This document shows positions 1-12,319 of a stretch of 64,000 nucleotides of DNA, piece by piece. Position numbers and translations under genes: made by a program. How positions within the stretch are numbered: the stretch's first letter is position 1; each line of letters starts with the position of its first letter. Source of the DNA: Ziziphus jujuba (Eukaryota; Streptophyta; Magnoliopsida; Rosales; Rhamnaceae); NCBI RefSeq assembly GCF_031755915.1, contig NC_083390.1, forward strand, positions 23,369,001-23,433,000, given 5' to 3'. The notes beneath the pieces were generated by a model. That model had not been told where the DNA came from and searched no databases. It saw nothing but the letters and a program-made list of their open reading frames with translations.

Positions 1-374
1 CACCACGTCCACTTGCCGAAGCACATCGACAAGCTTCTCGTGCTCCTCCAATTCACCCTGTTTTCCCACAAACCCAAACACCTTTCATTAATTCTAAATA
101 CATATAATATTTTGTAATGCTCAAAACTCAATATATATATATATATATATATATAAGAAGAAAATAGAAAGAAAAAACAAAGTACTTGGAATATGGTGAC
201 TCCCATAGATCCAAACTGTTTGTGAAGCTGAAGCTTAGAAGGATCGGTATTGGGTTTGATGGGTCGGACATAGACAAAAGTTGGGTGACCCGCAGAAACA
301 CTTGCTTTAACCATGTATTTCCCAAGATACCCAGTTGCACCAAATATCAGAATCTTGCTCTTTTCCGAAGCCAT
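1..374 (-). CDS. Isoflavone-reductase/PCBER-like NmrA-type NADPH reductase, 5' part only
   Basis: Two exons are visible: exon 1 at 374..186 (63 codons) and the start of exon 2 at 57..1, which runs off the window edge. Exon 1 begins MASEKSKILIFGATGYLGKY, with the Rossmann NADPH-binding motif GATGYLG at residues 12-18 and the conserved VRP after the second strand. Exon 2 reads GELEEHEKLVDVLRQVDVV, the block that follows in isoflavone reductase, phenylcoumaran benzylic ether reductase, pinoresinol reductase and eugenol synthase. The donor is TTCCAA|GTACTT and the acceptor ACAG|GGTGAA, and the junction is in phase 0. Family members are soluble NADPH-dependent reductases of phenylpropanoid metabolism. 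The substrate-determining C-terminal half is missing, so the exact enzyme cannot be named. No disabling change is seen in the 82 codons present. Confidence 0.88.
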   Translation of the reverse strand, partial: MASEKSKILIFGATGYLGKYMVKASVSAGHPTFVYVRPIKPNTDPSKLQLHKQFGSMGVTIFQVLCFFFLFSSYIYIYIYILSFEHYKILYVFRINERCLGLWENRVNWRSTRSLSMCFGKWTW

Positions 375-815
375 GGCTAGCTTTCTCTCTTCTTTCTCTA
401 TAGGGAAAAAAAAATATATTAATGACTATACCTCTCAAAAGCTTATATTTTGAATTTTGATGCCCCCATACCATGCCTTAATATAGGCATATTTTGTCTG
501 TTGCCTAATATCTCTAAAAATTCAAATCTATTCTTGCTTTGTTGAATTTCATTTAATTTATATGTATATATATAGATATATATATATATATTGGTCTGCT
601 GCTTGAAAATAATATATTTTCGGTAGATAAAAGTTGATTAATAATTCTTTTGCTTTTTTTTTTTTTCCAATCTTATTCTGAAACAAAAAATTTCCGAGCT
701 AGGACTATTCAACAGCCTATAGGAACAAGGAAAAAACTTTGGACATACAAAATAATATATAAATATATATTTGTTCAATTGCGCCTAATGAAAAGGACAC
801 GGCGGCCCCCCCAAA

Positions 816-851
<36 letters not shown>

Positions 852-1829
852 CTGTGTTTGGATATATGTAAATTATATGATTCAACTAAGAAAACAATTA
901 ATTGATTATAAGGTATGGGTAAAAATGGAAGAGAAAGGATTTTGTGGTTCTGTGAATGAACAGTTAAATTAGTGACTTACTAAATATAACGTTTGGAATT
1001 ATGGTAGAATAAAAGAAGCCCATTTATTTTTTCCAATATTTGAACATTCAAAACTTTGACTTTACATGTTATGTTGTCTTTTGTCCAGAGAAAATAATAG
1101 AGTGGACGTTTGAATAGTCCATTGCATATCATATATATTATGTGAGCCAAATTAGAACCTTCATCCATCATTATTAATTTATAAAACCACTTGCAAATTT
1201 GACAAAAATTAAGGTTCTACTTTCTTTTGGTCTCTTGTTTTTTCAATTAATCTTCATCCGGAGAAACAGTGGCTTAATTCCATTAAGCTGTCTTTGTAGA
1301 GACTGATTGCCACTAAGTTGACATAGCCGTTGCTCAATGTAAAAATGTTATTAGTATTTATTTATATATATATATATATATATAACAGTCCATTAATGAC
1401 TAATGAGGAAGGTTTTAATTGACTAATTTGATCGGAGATTACTATATCTCTATATATAATATCTCTAAATATATGTAATGTATTTTTACATATATGAAAT
1501 ATGGTTTTACTAGTAAATTATAATTTAAGTGACAAGTTGTTTAATTATATAAGAGGAAGAAGTATATGATAAGATTTGTTGAAATATAAATATAGAGCTA
1601 TTGAAATTAATGAAGGCTTTGCTTGATATTAGTTACGCACGTTATAGAAGAATTATATAAATAAATTGAAGGATTTTTTTTTTCAGAAATGAAAAACCTA
1701 AGATAATCTAAGCACTTAAATGCCACATAATATGTCATTCTAGGCTTTGTCCCTAGGAGAATGCGATTATATATGTATATATAAGTCATGATAAGCAAGT
1801 AAAAGAATAAAATGTCTCTTTGTCTTTCC
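375..1829. other. AT-rich intergenic DNA with (TA)n tracts
   Basis: Upstream region of the reductase gene. It holds several TA microsatellites (near 823-851 and 1363-1384; another at 131-154 lies in intron 1 of the reductase) and no reading frame with coding character. Apart from the TATA candidate I see nothing specific. Confidence 0.6.
478..485 (-). promoter_or_regulatory. Candidate TATA box of the reductase gene
   Basis: TATATTAA on the minus strand lies about 105 bp upstream of the ATG at 374, a normal distance for a plant TATA box with a short leader. The whole region is AT-rich, so a chance match is possible. Confidence 0.3.
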
Positions 1830-2084
1830 AATATAATTAATAGATCAGTTCTATTATTTTAACTACATACTCTCAGGGTACTTAATTAACCTCAACTTCC
1901 ATATATATATATATATATATTTTTTTTTTGAGAAAATATCAACTTGTATGTTTTATTGTTCTGCAATATATAAAAATGTAATAATTGGACGCTTTCCAAA
2001 TTGACAATAAATAACTAATTAAGAAACTAAAATTAATTTCATGAGGATTAACATAAGCATGATTTTGACGTTTGAGGAATATAT
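1830..2084. repeat. Left copy of a tandem-duplicated host segment (B')
   Basis: About 250 bp that recurs at 13858-14097 with small differences. Shared landmarks in order are taatagatca, cttaattaac, caacttcca, ttgttctgcaatatataaa, aacataagcatgattttgac and gaggaatatat. The copy ends exactly where CACTA-1 begins; the last three bases, TAT at 2082-2084, are the target-site duplication. Confidence 0.8.
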
Positions 2085-2769
2085 CATCACAAGAATCGCA
2101 ATGATAGGCGATGCAATTAATGCATTAAACAAAATAAAAAGAGACGCGAACATAAAACTTCACCTAATCTCGTGTCGCTAAAATCATAAGACAAAAGGCG
2201 ACGCATTAATAGTATCGCCTAATATTAAAGAAACGGTGACGCTTACGAAAACACATCACTAAATATCAAGAGACATGCGACGCTAAAAATTTGATGTTTA
2301 ACCTTTAGCGACACAAAAAAAGTATCGCTAAAAATTATATTAAAGCGTCACTAAAAACTGCAGTGTTTTAACAATTAAAGAAGAAGCTTGATAAATGCAT
2401 CGCTAAAGGTCGCAAATGGCGACCGTTTTATACAATGTGTTGCTAAAAATATATTTTAGGTGACTCGTTTCTTCTTCTAATGCATCGCCCTTTTTTTTTA
2501 AAAAAAAAAAAAATTCTTGTTATAATTTTTTTTTAAAATTGATTAAAATATTATAAATACAAAAAAATTAAAAAAATTAAAATACAAAAAAATTAAAACT
2601 AGATTCATCCAAAATAATTAGAATACAAAAATTTAAAATAAACATTTTTCATAACAAAATAATTATCAAATAAATTAAATATTATCTCATGAAATATTTT
2701 TACAATTTGGTAAACTATTGTATATGCAAAAGCAAAAATAATATTAATTAAACTTCCATGAATGTATAG

Positions 2770-3151
2770 TCATTGAGATGGAAGTTGACATCCTCTTGTT
2801 AACGATATTATACCTTCATACTGCATATGAAAAAATAAAAATAAAAATTATTAACACTTATGCAAAATAAATAAATTAATATTAATTATTAAAAAGTAAT
2901 TTAGTAAATAAAAATTTAAAAAATATTACCATTGTTTTTAAGATTTGGCGAACATAGCCACTCTCACATTCATCCTCATTATCATTTTCATCGATACTTG
3001 ACAACTATATAACAAATGGATTGTGAGCCATTGTAGTATGGTCAAGAACATCTTTTTCAATCAATTATTCTTCAACAAAAGTACGATGTTGTGGTGAAGT
3101 TGAAACAACAGACCATCTTGAAGATCTTCAATATAAAATACTTGTTGAACT
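2770..3151 (-). pseudogene. Decayed C-terminal exons of a CACTA transposase (CACTA-1 copy)
   Basis: Minus strand. The first exon runs from the hAT junction (3151) to 2930 and starts as QQVFYIED; after a small frame disruption it continues RWSVVSTSPQHRTFVEE, a form typical of the C-terminus of plant CACTA transposases. Stops then occur (after FVEE, and TAG after HNPFVI), followed by SSIDENDNEDECESGY and a GT donor at 2929. The second exon, 2820..2770, reads YEGIISLTRGCQLPSQ and ends in TGA. CACTA-2 holds the same two exons with the same splice sites. This fragment cannot make a transposase; no DDE core is present. Confidence 0.7.
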
Positions 3152-3473
3152 CAGGGAAGTAAAAATCGGCGAGACAGTGGAAATGTCGACGACAATTTCC
3201 GTTGTCGACGCTGTCCGACACCGACAGGGGGGGGGGGGGGGGAAGAAGTTTCTTGCACGCGTGTCGTCGATCTGTCGCCGGAATCGATGGAAGTCGACGG
3301 AATCGTCCATTGTCGGTGAAGATGTCGGATTTTGGGTGGATAAGGTGGAAAGATCGGGCCGGTTGTCGACTGGAAAATGTGGAAATTTCTGGATATATCG
3401 GCCGACTGGTTCATACCTTTACAATTTTACTAATCGAAGATAATTATATTTACATATGAAATGAGATGAGAAT

Positions 3474-3850
3474 AATGATTGGGAATGAAAAATTCATTCG
3501 ATTCGGAGGGGGAATAAAGGGAAATTGATGCAGCAAACAAAGAATCAATCCAATTAACCAAACAGCAGAAGAAAAATACAGAAAAAATAAAGAAAATAAT
3601 GATTGGGAATGAGGGGATCATTCGGTTCGGGGGGAATGAGGGGAAATTGATGCAGCAAACAGAAATGAAAGAATCAATCCAATTTTCCCAGCAGAAGAAA
3701 AATACAGAAAAAATAAAGAAAATAATGATTGGGAATGAGGGGATCATTCGGTTCGGGGAGAATGATGGGAAATTGATGCAGCAAACAGAAATGAAAGAAT
3801 CAATCCAATTTTCCCAGCAGAAGAAAAATACAGAAAAAATAAAGAAAACT
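3474..3850 (+). repeat. Three tandem copies of a ~126-bp unit in the hAT 5' region
   Basis: Units start near 3474, 3596 and 3722 with the shared opening ataatgattgggaatga and shared end cagaaaaaataaagaaaa. The second and third copies are nearly identical and the first is more diverged. It lies upstream of the transposase. Reading frames through it are chance products of the repeat. Confidence 0.8.
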
Positions 3851-5006
3851 AAAAATTTAGAACTTAGAAGAGCAGAACAGCGAGAAAGAGGAATACACAG
3901 GGCTCCAGCGAGGCAGCGACGCTACTCCCATATCTCCCCTTCACGCACTGACGCACGCAGTCGGTTTCTTCAATTCCACCACCGTTTAGCTAATTTTTTC
4001 TCTTTTTGTTTATGATCTTTCCTTCTTGAATACCATTAACCATCTGTCAATTTGCTAGCAAGGCAAAGAAATTTTTTTTTTTTTTTAACTCCATGTGTTA
4101 TGAGTCTCGGGTGTGTGTGTTTGTGTGTGTGTTTGCTGTGTGTTTGGTCGGCCGGGAGAAGAAGCTTGAAGAGATGGCCGGCCGAGAAGAGAGAAGAGGG
4201 GAAAGAGAGGGCCGGCCGGAGGGGGGGAAGAGATGGGGGTTTCACAGAGAGAAGAGACGAGAAGAGAAGAGAAGAGAAGAGAAGAGAGAAGCCGAAATTG
4301 GGAAATTGGTTTTTTTTTTTTTTTTTTTTTTGCTTTTTTGGTTGTTATTGGCTTAAAAAAAAATTAATTGAGAGGGTGAGAGCCGAAATTGAAGAAAGCC
4401 GAAATGATTGATTGTTTGATTTTTTTTTTTTTCAAAATATTAATCAAGTATGATACCGAAAGTATAGGAAAAAAATTTGAAATGAAAAAAATAATAAATT
4501 TACTGTGAGTTCACATGCTTTGAGCCTCTGAGCCTCTGACTGAAAAAGTAAAAGTGACAAAAAAAAATCATCAAACAATTCCAGAAACAAATAATACAAT
4601 GAGAGAATTGCGGAAAGAAATAATAAAATAAAGTTATTATAGGTAAGTTGGTGCTGTCGTTTTTGTTTTTTTTTTAAAGTACATTCACGAGACAATTATA
4701 ATCTTCAAGAGGTAAGGAAATGAATGTACTATAAATATGGGTGTATAGCACCTCAGCTATATTTTGATATTTTGAATCCGTCTGTTTCACTTTCAGCATA
4801 AATCATAGAGAGTAAACATAAAGCTTCAGAAAAATGAAATTGAGTGCACGCGAAGTTTAGTTTTTAATCTTCTTTTCTTTCTTTATTCAACATTTATATT
4901 TATAAAAGGAAGAACTTTTGGAAGATCCACGTTAGAAAAAAATTATCAATTCACAATTTCTAGATCCTCAAAAGTAAGCATTTCAATAATAAATATTGTT
5001 AAAATT

Positions 5007-6034
5007 GTGTTTTTTATTTAACAATTTCTAATTATTATTGTTATTATTCTTATTAATATTCTTATTATTTATATTATTATTAATATTGTTATTATTATTA
5101 TAATTAATATTATTATTATTGTTAATTTTTTTTCTAATTTATTATTGTTATTATATTTATTATCGTTATTAGTATTAATTTTGTTATTATTATTATTAAT
5201 ATTGTTATTATGGTTATTATTTTTCTTCTTATTATTGTTATTATTATTATTATCATGTTGTTATTATTTATATTATTATTAATATTTTTATTATTTATAT
5301 TATTTTTAATATTGTTATTATTGTTATTATTATCATGATTGTTATGAATATTGTTATTATTGTTGATGTTATTATTTTTATTAATGTAGTCATTATTATT
5401 TCTATTATTAATATTATTATTAATCTTGTTATGATTGTTGTTTATTATTATTATTGTTATTTTTCTTCTAATTATTATTCTTATTATATTTATTATCGTT
5501 ATTAGTATTAATGTTGTTATTATTGTTATTAATATTGTTATTATGGTTATTATTATTCTTCTTACTATTGTTATTATTATTACTATCTTGTTGTCATTAT
5601 TTATATTATTATTAATATTGTTATTATTATCATGATTATTATTAATGTTGTTATTATTGTTGATGTCATTATTTTTATTAATGTGGTTATTATTATTTCT
5701 ATTATTAATATTATTATTAACGTTGTTATTATTGTTGTTTATTATTATTATTAATATTATTATTATTGTTATTTTTCTTCTAATTATTATTCTTATTATA
5801 TTTATTATCGTTATTAGTATTAATGTTGTTATTATTGTTATTAATATTGTTATTATGGTTATTATTATTCTTCTTACTATTGTTATTATTATTACTATCA
5901 TGTTGTCATTATTTATATTATTATTAATATTGTTATTATTATCATGATTATTATTAATGTTGTTATTATTTTTATTAATGTGGTTATTATTATTTCTATT
6001 ATTAATATTATTATTAACGCTGTTATTATTGTTG

Positions 6035-6067
<33 letters not shown>

Positions 6068-6575
6068 GTTGTTATTTTTCTTCTAATTATTATTCTTATT
6101 ATATTTATTATCGTTATTAGTATTAAGGTTGTTATTATTGTTATTATGGTTATTATTATTCTTCTTACTATTGTTATTATTATTATTATCATGTTGTTAT
6201 TATTTATATTATTATTAATATTGTTATTATTATCATGATTATTATTAATGTTGTTATTATTGTTGATGTTATTATTTTTATTAATGTGGTTATTATTATT
6301 TCTATTATTAATATTATTATTAACGTTGTTGTTATTGTTGTTTATTATTATTATTAATATTATTATTATTGTTATTTTTCTTCTAATTATTATTCTTATT
6401 ATATTTATTATCGTTATTAGTATTAATGTTGTTATTATTGTTATTAATATTGTTATTATTGTTATTCTTATTATTATTGAAATTATTATTACTTTTATTG
6501 TTTTTTTACTTGTTATTATTATTATTATTTTTCTTATTCCTATTGTTGTTCTTAATATTATTATTAACTTAATAA
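5007..6575. repeat. 1.5-kb ATT/TTA low-complexity array with ~300-bp higher-order units
   Basis: Almost only A and T with interspersed G, built of TTATTATTG-like trinucleotides. Larger blocks recur: blocks starting near 5645, 5957 and 6248 share the same internal order of G, C and frame-breaking bases, with a partial block before them, giving periods of about 312 and 291 bp. It ends about 25 bp before the transposase ATG. Long open frames on both strands (poly-Asn/Ile or Leu/Ile) are artefacts of the trinucleotide composition. Confidence 0.85.
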
Positions 6576-6600
6576 TTATGTATGATTATTAAAAGGAAAA

Positions 6601-9600
6601 ATGGAAAGTAGTAGCGGAAAAGCAGATCCAGCTTGGTCACATTGTATTCCAATTGAAGGTAACAAGTATGGTACAATTTGCAAATATTGTAACCATAAAA
6701 TGCAAAGTGGTGGAATAACAAGATTAAAGTATCATTTAGCACATTCCGATCCAAAAAGTAATGTCAAGAAGTGCCCCAATGTATCTCCAGAAGTGAAGAA
6801 AGAGATTTACCATTATTTGAAGAAGAAAGAACATGCAAAATTGAAAAAAAAGGCAATGGAGGAAGACATTCGTAATGAATTACGGGGTAACTTAGCTCCA
6901 TCTCGGAGTAATTATGATGATGGTGACGATGATGATGATGATAATGATGATATATGTATATATCCAGCAGATATGCATCCTGATGAAAGAGACTCATATA
7001 AAACTGCAGTCCGTGCATCTAAACAAGATAGATGGGAAGAAGAACAAGGAAGGAACTTTGTTAACCCTAGAGGTCAAGGATCAGGATCTTCTCGAGAGGG
7101 TGGTAGTCAACCATGTGCTCAATTTCGTCGTGCAACAAGTGTGAGGGAGCCCATTCGTAGACAACAATCTCAACAATTTTCTCCAGTTGCACTTGCACCT
7201 TCGTTGTATAAGTCATCCGGTGCAAAACAAAAAAATATAAAAGATGTGTTGACAAAAGGTGGTATGAAAAACACATTGGGAAGGCTAGTAGCAAAGTTCT
7301 TTATTTATGATAATGTCCCACCTGCAAAGGCAAAATCGCACCATTTTAAAAACATGATCGTTGGTGCTCAACAATCAGGTATGGGAGTTCAAATTCCATC
7401 TCCATATGAAATTAAGGAAAAATATCTCGACATGGAATATAAAGAGATGCAACAGCATATTGAAAAGTTTAAAGAAAGCTGGAAGATATATGGTTGTACA
7501 ATTATGTGCGATGGATGGACAGGACCAACTAAGCTGTCAATATTGAATTTTATGGTCTATTGCAAAGGGTCATCAGTGTTTCTTAAGTCAGTTGATGCCT
7601 CAGATAAAATAAAAAACTATAAGTATATATACAAACTTTTGGAGAATGTTATCAATGAAGTGGGCAAGAACAATGTTGTGCAGGTAGTCACAGATAACGG
7701 TTCTGCATTCGTAAATGCTGGTAAGAAATTGATGACACAGTACAACTTGTATTGGACACCATGTGCTGCGCATTGTATTAATCTTATATTTGAGGATATT
7801 GGAAAGCATGAAAGTATTGCAAGGATCGTTCAGCGTGCAAGAATGATAACCAATTATATTTATAATCATAATTGGTTACTTTCTTTAATGCGAGATATAT
7901 GCAAAGGAGACATCGTTCGACCAGGAGCAACAAGGTTTGCAACAAACTATATTGCTTTAAATAGTCTCTTTAAAAAGAAAGCTTCTCTAAAACAAGTCTT
8001 TACAAGCGATGCATGGGCTGAGCATCAATTGAGTCGAACAAAAGCAGGTAAAGAAGTGGAGAAACTTATCCTTGATAATCATTTTTGGGATTCTGTTACT
8101 CACGTTGTTAATTTGTATGGGCCATTATATAATATTTTGCGAATTGTTGATGCTGAGTTCATACCTACGATGCCAATATTGTATGATTGTTTTCAAAAAA
8201 TGAGATATGCAATCAATAACCAAAGAGGAATTCAGTGGGTGATGGGCATCATAAATGCTCGATGGGACAATACACTTTCTCATCCTCTCCATATGGCTGG
8301 TAATTTTATGTCAATTACTTATTATTAATTAATATTTTGTCTTATAATTTATATATTAGATTTAATTTTTATTATTATTTTGTAGCACACTTTCTGAATC
8401 CACGGTTCCAGTATAAAGAAGGAATTGGCACTGATTCAGATTTTGTACAAGCTGTTCATGATGTCTTTGCAGCATTATATCCAAACTCGGATCGTATATC
8501 TCAATTTGGAAATGAAGTAAGATTTTGTTTATTATTATTTTTTAACTAACATACTAATAACATTTTTTATAATTTTTTTCATTTTTACATATAGATAATA
8601 TGCTTTAGAGATGCACAAAAAGGGTTTGGTGATCGTGCAGCAATTGCCGCCCGGGCAGAAATGATACCTGGTATGTGCATTTCAATTACTTGTTATAAAA
8701 AAATGTACTTAATATCAAAAATTTTATTAATAATTAAAATTTTTTTAAAATTTAATATATTTTGATTTATAATGTTGAAATATACAGCTGAATGGTGGAC
8801 AATGTATGGTAATAGCACCCCAACACTCAGAAAATTGGCAATGCGTATTTTGTCACAAACTGTATCATCATCCGCATGCGAGCGTAATTGAAGCACCTTC
8901 ACTTTAATACACACAAAACAACGAAATAGACTCGCATATGAAAAACTTCAGAAATTGGTTTTTTGCTACTATAATATGAAATTGCGGATACGTGATATGG
9001 AATTAACAAATCAACCGCAATTAGATTCTGATTATTTGGATCTTCTTGAAATTGGAGCTGACCCTGGTGAAGATGAAGATAATCCTATTATTCAATGGGT
9101 TAAGAATTCACACTTAGATGATGAGGAAGGCAATCCAAATCCTCAAGTTGCAATGCATGCTTCACAATTAGGGATAAATGTTGAGAATGTTATTGCTGAA
9201 GAAGTTATGAGCAGTGATAGTGGAGGAAATTATTCGTTTGAAGTAGTGACAAGGCCTTCAACTAGACGATTTAGTCCTCGTGTAGAAACATTTGGTGGTA
9301 GTTATTCTCAACGAAATGAATATGAGGATGAAGATGATGATGATGTTGTTGATCTTGATGATGATGATGATGATGATGATGATGACGACGACGACGACGA
9401 TGACGGTGGCAGTGGTGGTGGTGGTGGCAATAGAGGAGGAGGATATAATATAGGTGGAGGTGGGAGTGGAACATACTATCGAGAACCAAGCCAACAACCA
9501 TTAAGCCCATTTACTAGTGAAGATCAATATACACATGCAACACAGGATTTTGATCATGGAGCTCGAACAGTAGGCACTGGTTCAAGAAGGCATTATGGCA

Positions 9601-9998
9601 ATTCGATGATGAATCAACATGATGAAGATTATCTTTCTAACTCTTTGGATGCAATGAGTTTAAATACACAAGTTAATTCTCAATCTAGAAATTCTGAGAT
9701 TCCAATTGTGTATCCAATTGGTCAAATGAGCTCACATAATCCTCACAGAGATTACGATGTTGATATCTTCAATCATCCCATGTCTCAAAATGAATGTTAC
9801 ACTCCTCATTGGATAAATCCACACTATCCTCCACTTGGACAATTGGTTGGGATTGATAGAGAAAGATATACTTGGCACATCTACAATTACATGGAAAATT
9901 TCTCTAATATGATGAGTTGGAATGCCTATTGTTATACACGTGAAACATCAAGATATGATCATCAATTTGAAGAACCAAGGAATTCTTTTTGGTATTAA
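6601..9998 (+). pseudogene. hAT transposase (BED finger, DUF659, hAT-C), one internal stop
   Basis: Four exons join in frame: 6601-8299, 8386-8516, 8595-8670 and 8788-9998, giving 1038 positions. A BED zinc finger is at residues 12-48 (W12, C27-x2-C30, H45-x2-H48). The DUF659/RNase H-like core has CDGWTGPTK, VVTDNGSAFVNAG and CAAHCINLIFEDIGK. The dimerisation region has AEWWTMYGNSTPTLRKLA and the signature CERN-STF. In that signature the conserved Trp codon is TGA at 8889-8891 (codon 670); the reading frame stays open afterwards for 368 codons. The tail holds a run of about 16 Asp followed by Gly-rich sequence. The start is supported by a purine-rich context and the usual MESS...DPAW opening. 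The copy is thus near-intact but probably inactive unless the stop is read through. It would act in the nucleus, binding the element ends and cutting DNA. Confidence 0.9.
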
Positions 9999-12319
9999 TA
10001 ATGTATTAGGGATTATATTTGAGAATTTCTTGTATCTTACTATTATCTGTTAAATTTTCTATATTTTTGTGTGAATTAACTTTATATTTTATTCACTTAT
10101 AAATAATTTGCTATATTTATAGAATATTTTATGATTATTGTATTCTAATTATTGTATTCTTATATAATTTTATTATATTAATTATCTCATATAAAAAAAA
10201 CTATTTTCTAAATTAAAAATTTACAGTTTCCCTAACTTTACCAATATTTCCATCGATATCGACATTTCTATCGATATTTCCGTAAAATCATACCCTCAAC
10301 ATTTCCATCGACATCGATATTTTCTTCACTGGTTGAACTTAACAAAACAATGTCATGCAATATTACAAACAAAATATCTACAAAAACAAGATTAAGAAAA
10401 ACTCAACGAACCTAACCTGCGGTTAAAATGAAGAAAAAGAAAAAAAAAAAAAAAACTAACCCACCACATGTCACCGCCAACCACAAAGAAAAAAGAAACT
10501 CACATAAATGATAGAGATGAAGAAACAAGAAACCCAGCTAACCACGAGGGTGAAACAGAGAAACCTAGCTTTCCGACGATAATGTAGGCAAATGAAAAAT
10601 GAAATCCGAAATATCCCACTCTTCATATCTCTCTTAGATTGCTTCCAAATATAACATTTATTAGGTAGTGTACTTGATGTAGTTTTAGAAAAGAAAAGAG
10701 ATTCAAAGGCGCAAATAAAAATTTTAAAACGCATAAAAAATTTTCAGAACAGGCGCATAAAATTTTAAAACCCTTTTTAAGATTCTTTTTTTCATTTTAA
10801 AATTAAAAGAACACGCAACGCATTTACATCTTAAAGCATCGCTTGTTCCATTAATGTCATTATTTTTTTATATTTTTTAATTAGTTTTTTATTCTTCATA
10901 TAAAAATAAATATTGAAAATATTTCTTATATACGTGAAACAAAATTACCAACTTGGCAGTTTAATTATTTTGTTTTCCAAAATATAGTTTATTTACTTTA
11001 AAATCCTATTCTAAGTTTTATTTTTTGTTCCTTAATTTGATAGAACAGTCGATGCATAAAAAGCAAAAATAGTCGCGAAATACATTTTATTTTATTTTTC
11101 ATTTTTTATTAGTTATTAATTTGTTTTTTAAGTATAGTTTATTTGGCTTTAAAAGTTGCAAGTATAAAAATACTTTTTTTAATTAAAAGAACAGGCGACG
11201 CATTTATAATTAAAAGCGAGGGCCTTCTCTTTGAATTTTTTTTTTTGGTTATTTTTTTAATTTTTCATGTACAAATAAACATTGAAAATAGTTAAAGAAT
11301 AAAAATATAAAAAAATAGTTAAAGAATAAAAGTCCAAAAAAAAAATAGAACAGGCGACGCATTCATAAAACATTGCGTCGCCTGTTCTCTTTTTTAAATA
11401 ACAAAATATTATTTAAAATACTTGAAAATTTAATAAAAAAATAATTTGTACTTCAAAAACAAAAAAATTAAACAAAAATAATTAATATTTTATATATTTG
11501 ATTTATATTTTTATTAACTCTCTATTAAAATTTTCAAAATAATTAAATTTATCACAATATTTTTATTTCCTATCTATTAAATATGCATTAACTATTTATT
11601 AAATTATTAGTTTTAAAATTATAAAATTATTATATGAGTTAATATTTCATTTATTTGAAATATTAGATTCTTATGCCAATATTTCTTTGAATTTTATTGT
11701 CTATCAATTATTTTGTATGAATTTATCTATCAAATACTCCTGATTTGACAAAACTAAAAAGTAACTTTCAAATTGGAAAAAAAAAAAATGTTACTAAAGG
11801 CTGGAATAGGCGATGCTTTTCTGATGTTATAATTTCCAAATTCATCGCTAAATAAAATAATAGCCGACAAGTTTTTAAAAGAGTCGCTAAATATGAAAAA
11901 AAGCGATGCATTGTTAAAAAAATTCTCTTATTAGGTTTTAAACATAAAAAAAAAAATTTAAATAATTTTTCATTACCTTTTAAACATAAAAAAGCTTTTT
12001 AAATAATTTTTCAAGTGTTTAATGACTCAATTACTGAGAATAAATCTCTCAAAAATAACTTTTATTTTTAAAATTATTTTTATAAGCATAAATAATTGAT
12101 ATATTATTAATTTATACATTATATCATAGAAGTATAACAAGTAACTTATCATAGAAACACAAATAAATTAAAAGAATTGCTTAATAATTTTTCCTCATAT
12201 TTCTATCTAGTAAAATTTTCAAAATAATTAAATTTATCATATTTGTATTTCCTATATATTAAATATGTATTAACTATTTATTAAATTATTAATTTTAAAA
12301 TAATAAAATTATTATATGA

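Larger units (their letters stand above)
3152..10331 (+). mobile_element. Complete 7.18-kb hAT element nested in CACTA-1
   Basis: The left end is CAGGGAAGTAAAAATCG and the inverted right end CAGTGAAGAAAATATCG, imperfect terminal inverted repeats. Flanks are GTTGAACT at 3144-3151 and GTTGAACT at 10332-10339, an exact 8-bp target-site duplication as expected for hAT. CACTA-2 carries the equivalent uninterrupted sequence near 18186-18200, confirming the insertion. Layout: TGTCG/GTCGAC-rich left subterminal zone (3160-3410), 126-bp tandem repeat (3474-3850), GA-rich possible promoter/leader (3880-4400), ATT-type tandem array (5007-6575), transposase gene (6601-9998), right subterminal zone with repeated CGATATCGAT-type motifs (10230-10331). 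The related 902-bp element at 50546 shares both ends. Confidence 0.93.

Noticed and set aside
3430..4411. Several 85-138-residue frames in the hAT 5' region
   Set aside because: They follow the 126-bp repeat and GA-rich low-complexity sequence and overlap on both strands; no known domain.
5134..6192. 352-residue open frame of Asn/Ile on the minus strand, and Leu/Ile frames on the plus strand
   Set aside because: Trinucleotide ATT composition keeps frames open on both strands; no domain, no codon diversity.
9258..9510. His/Arg-rich minus-strand frames opposite the transposase tail
   Set aside because: Antisense shadow of the GAT repeats that encode poly-Asp.
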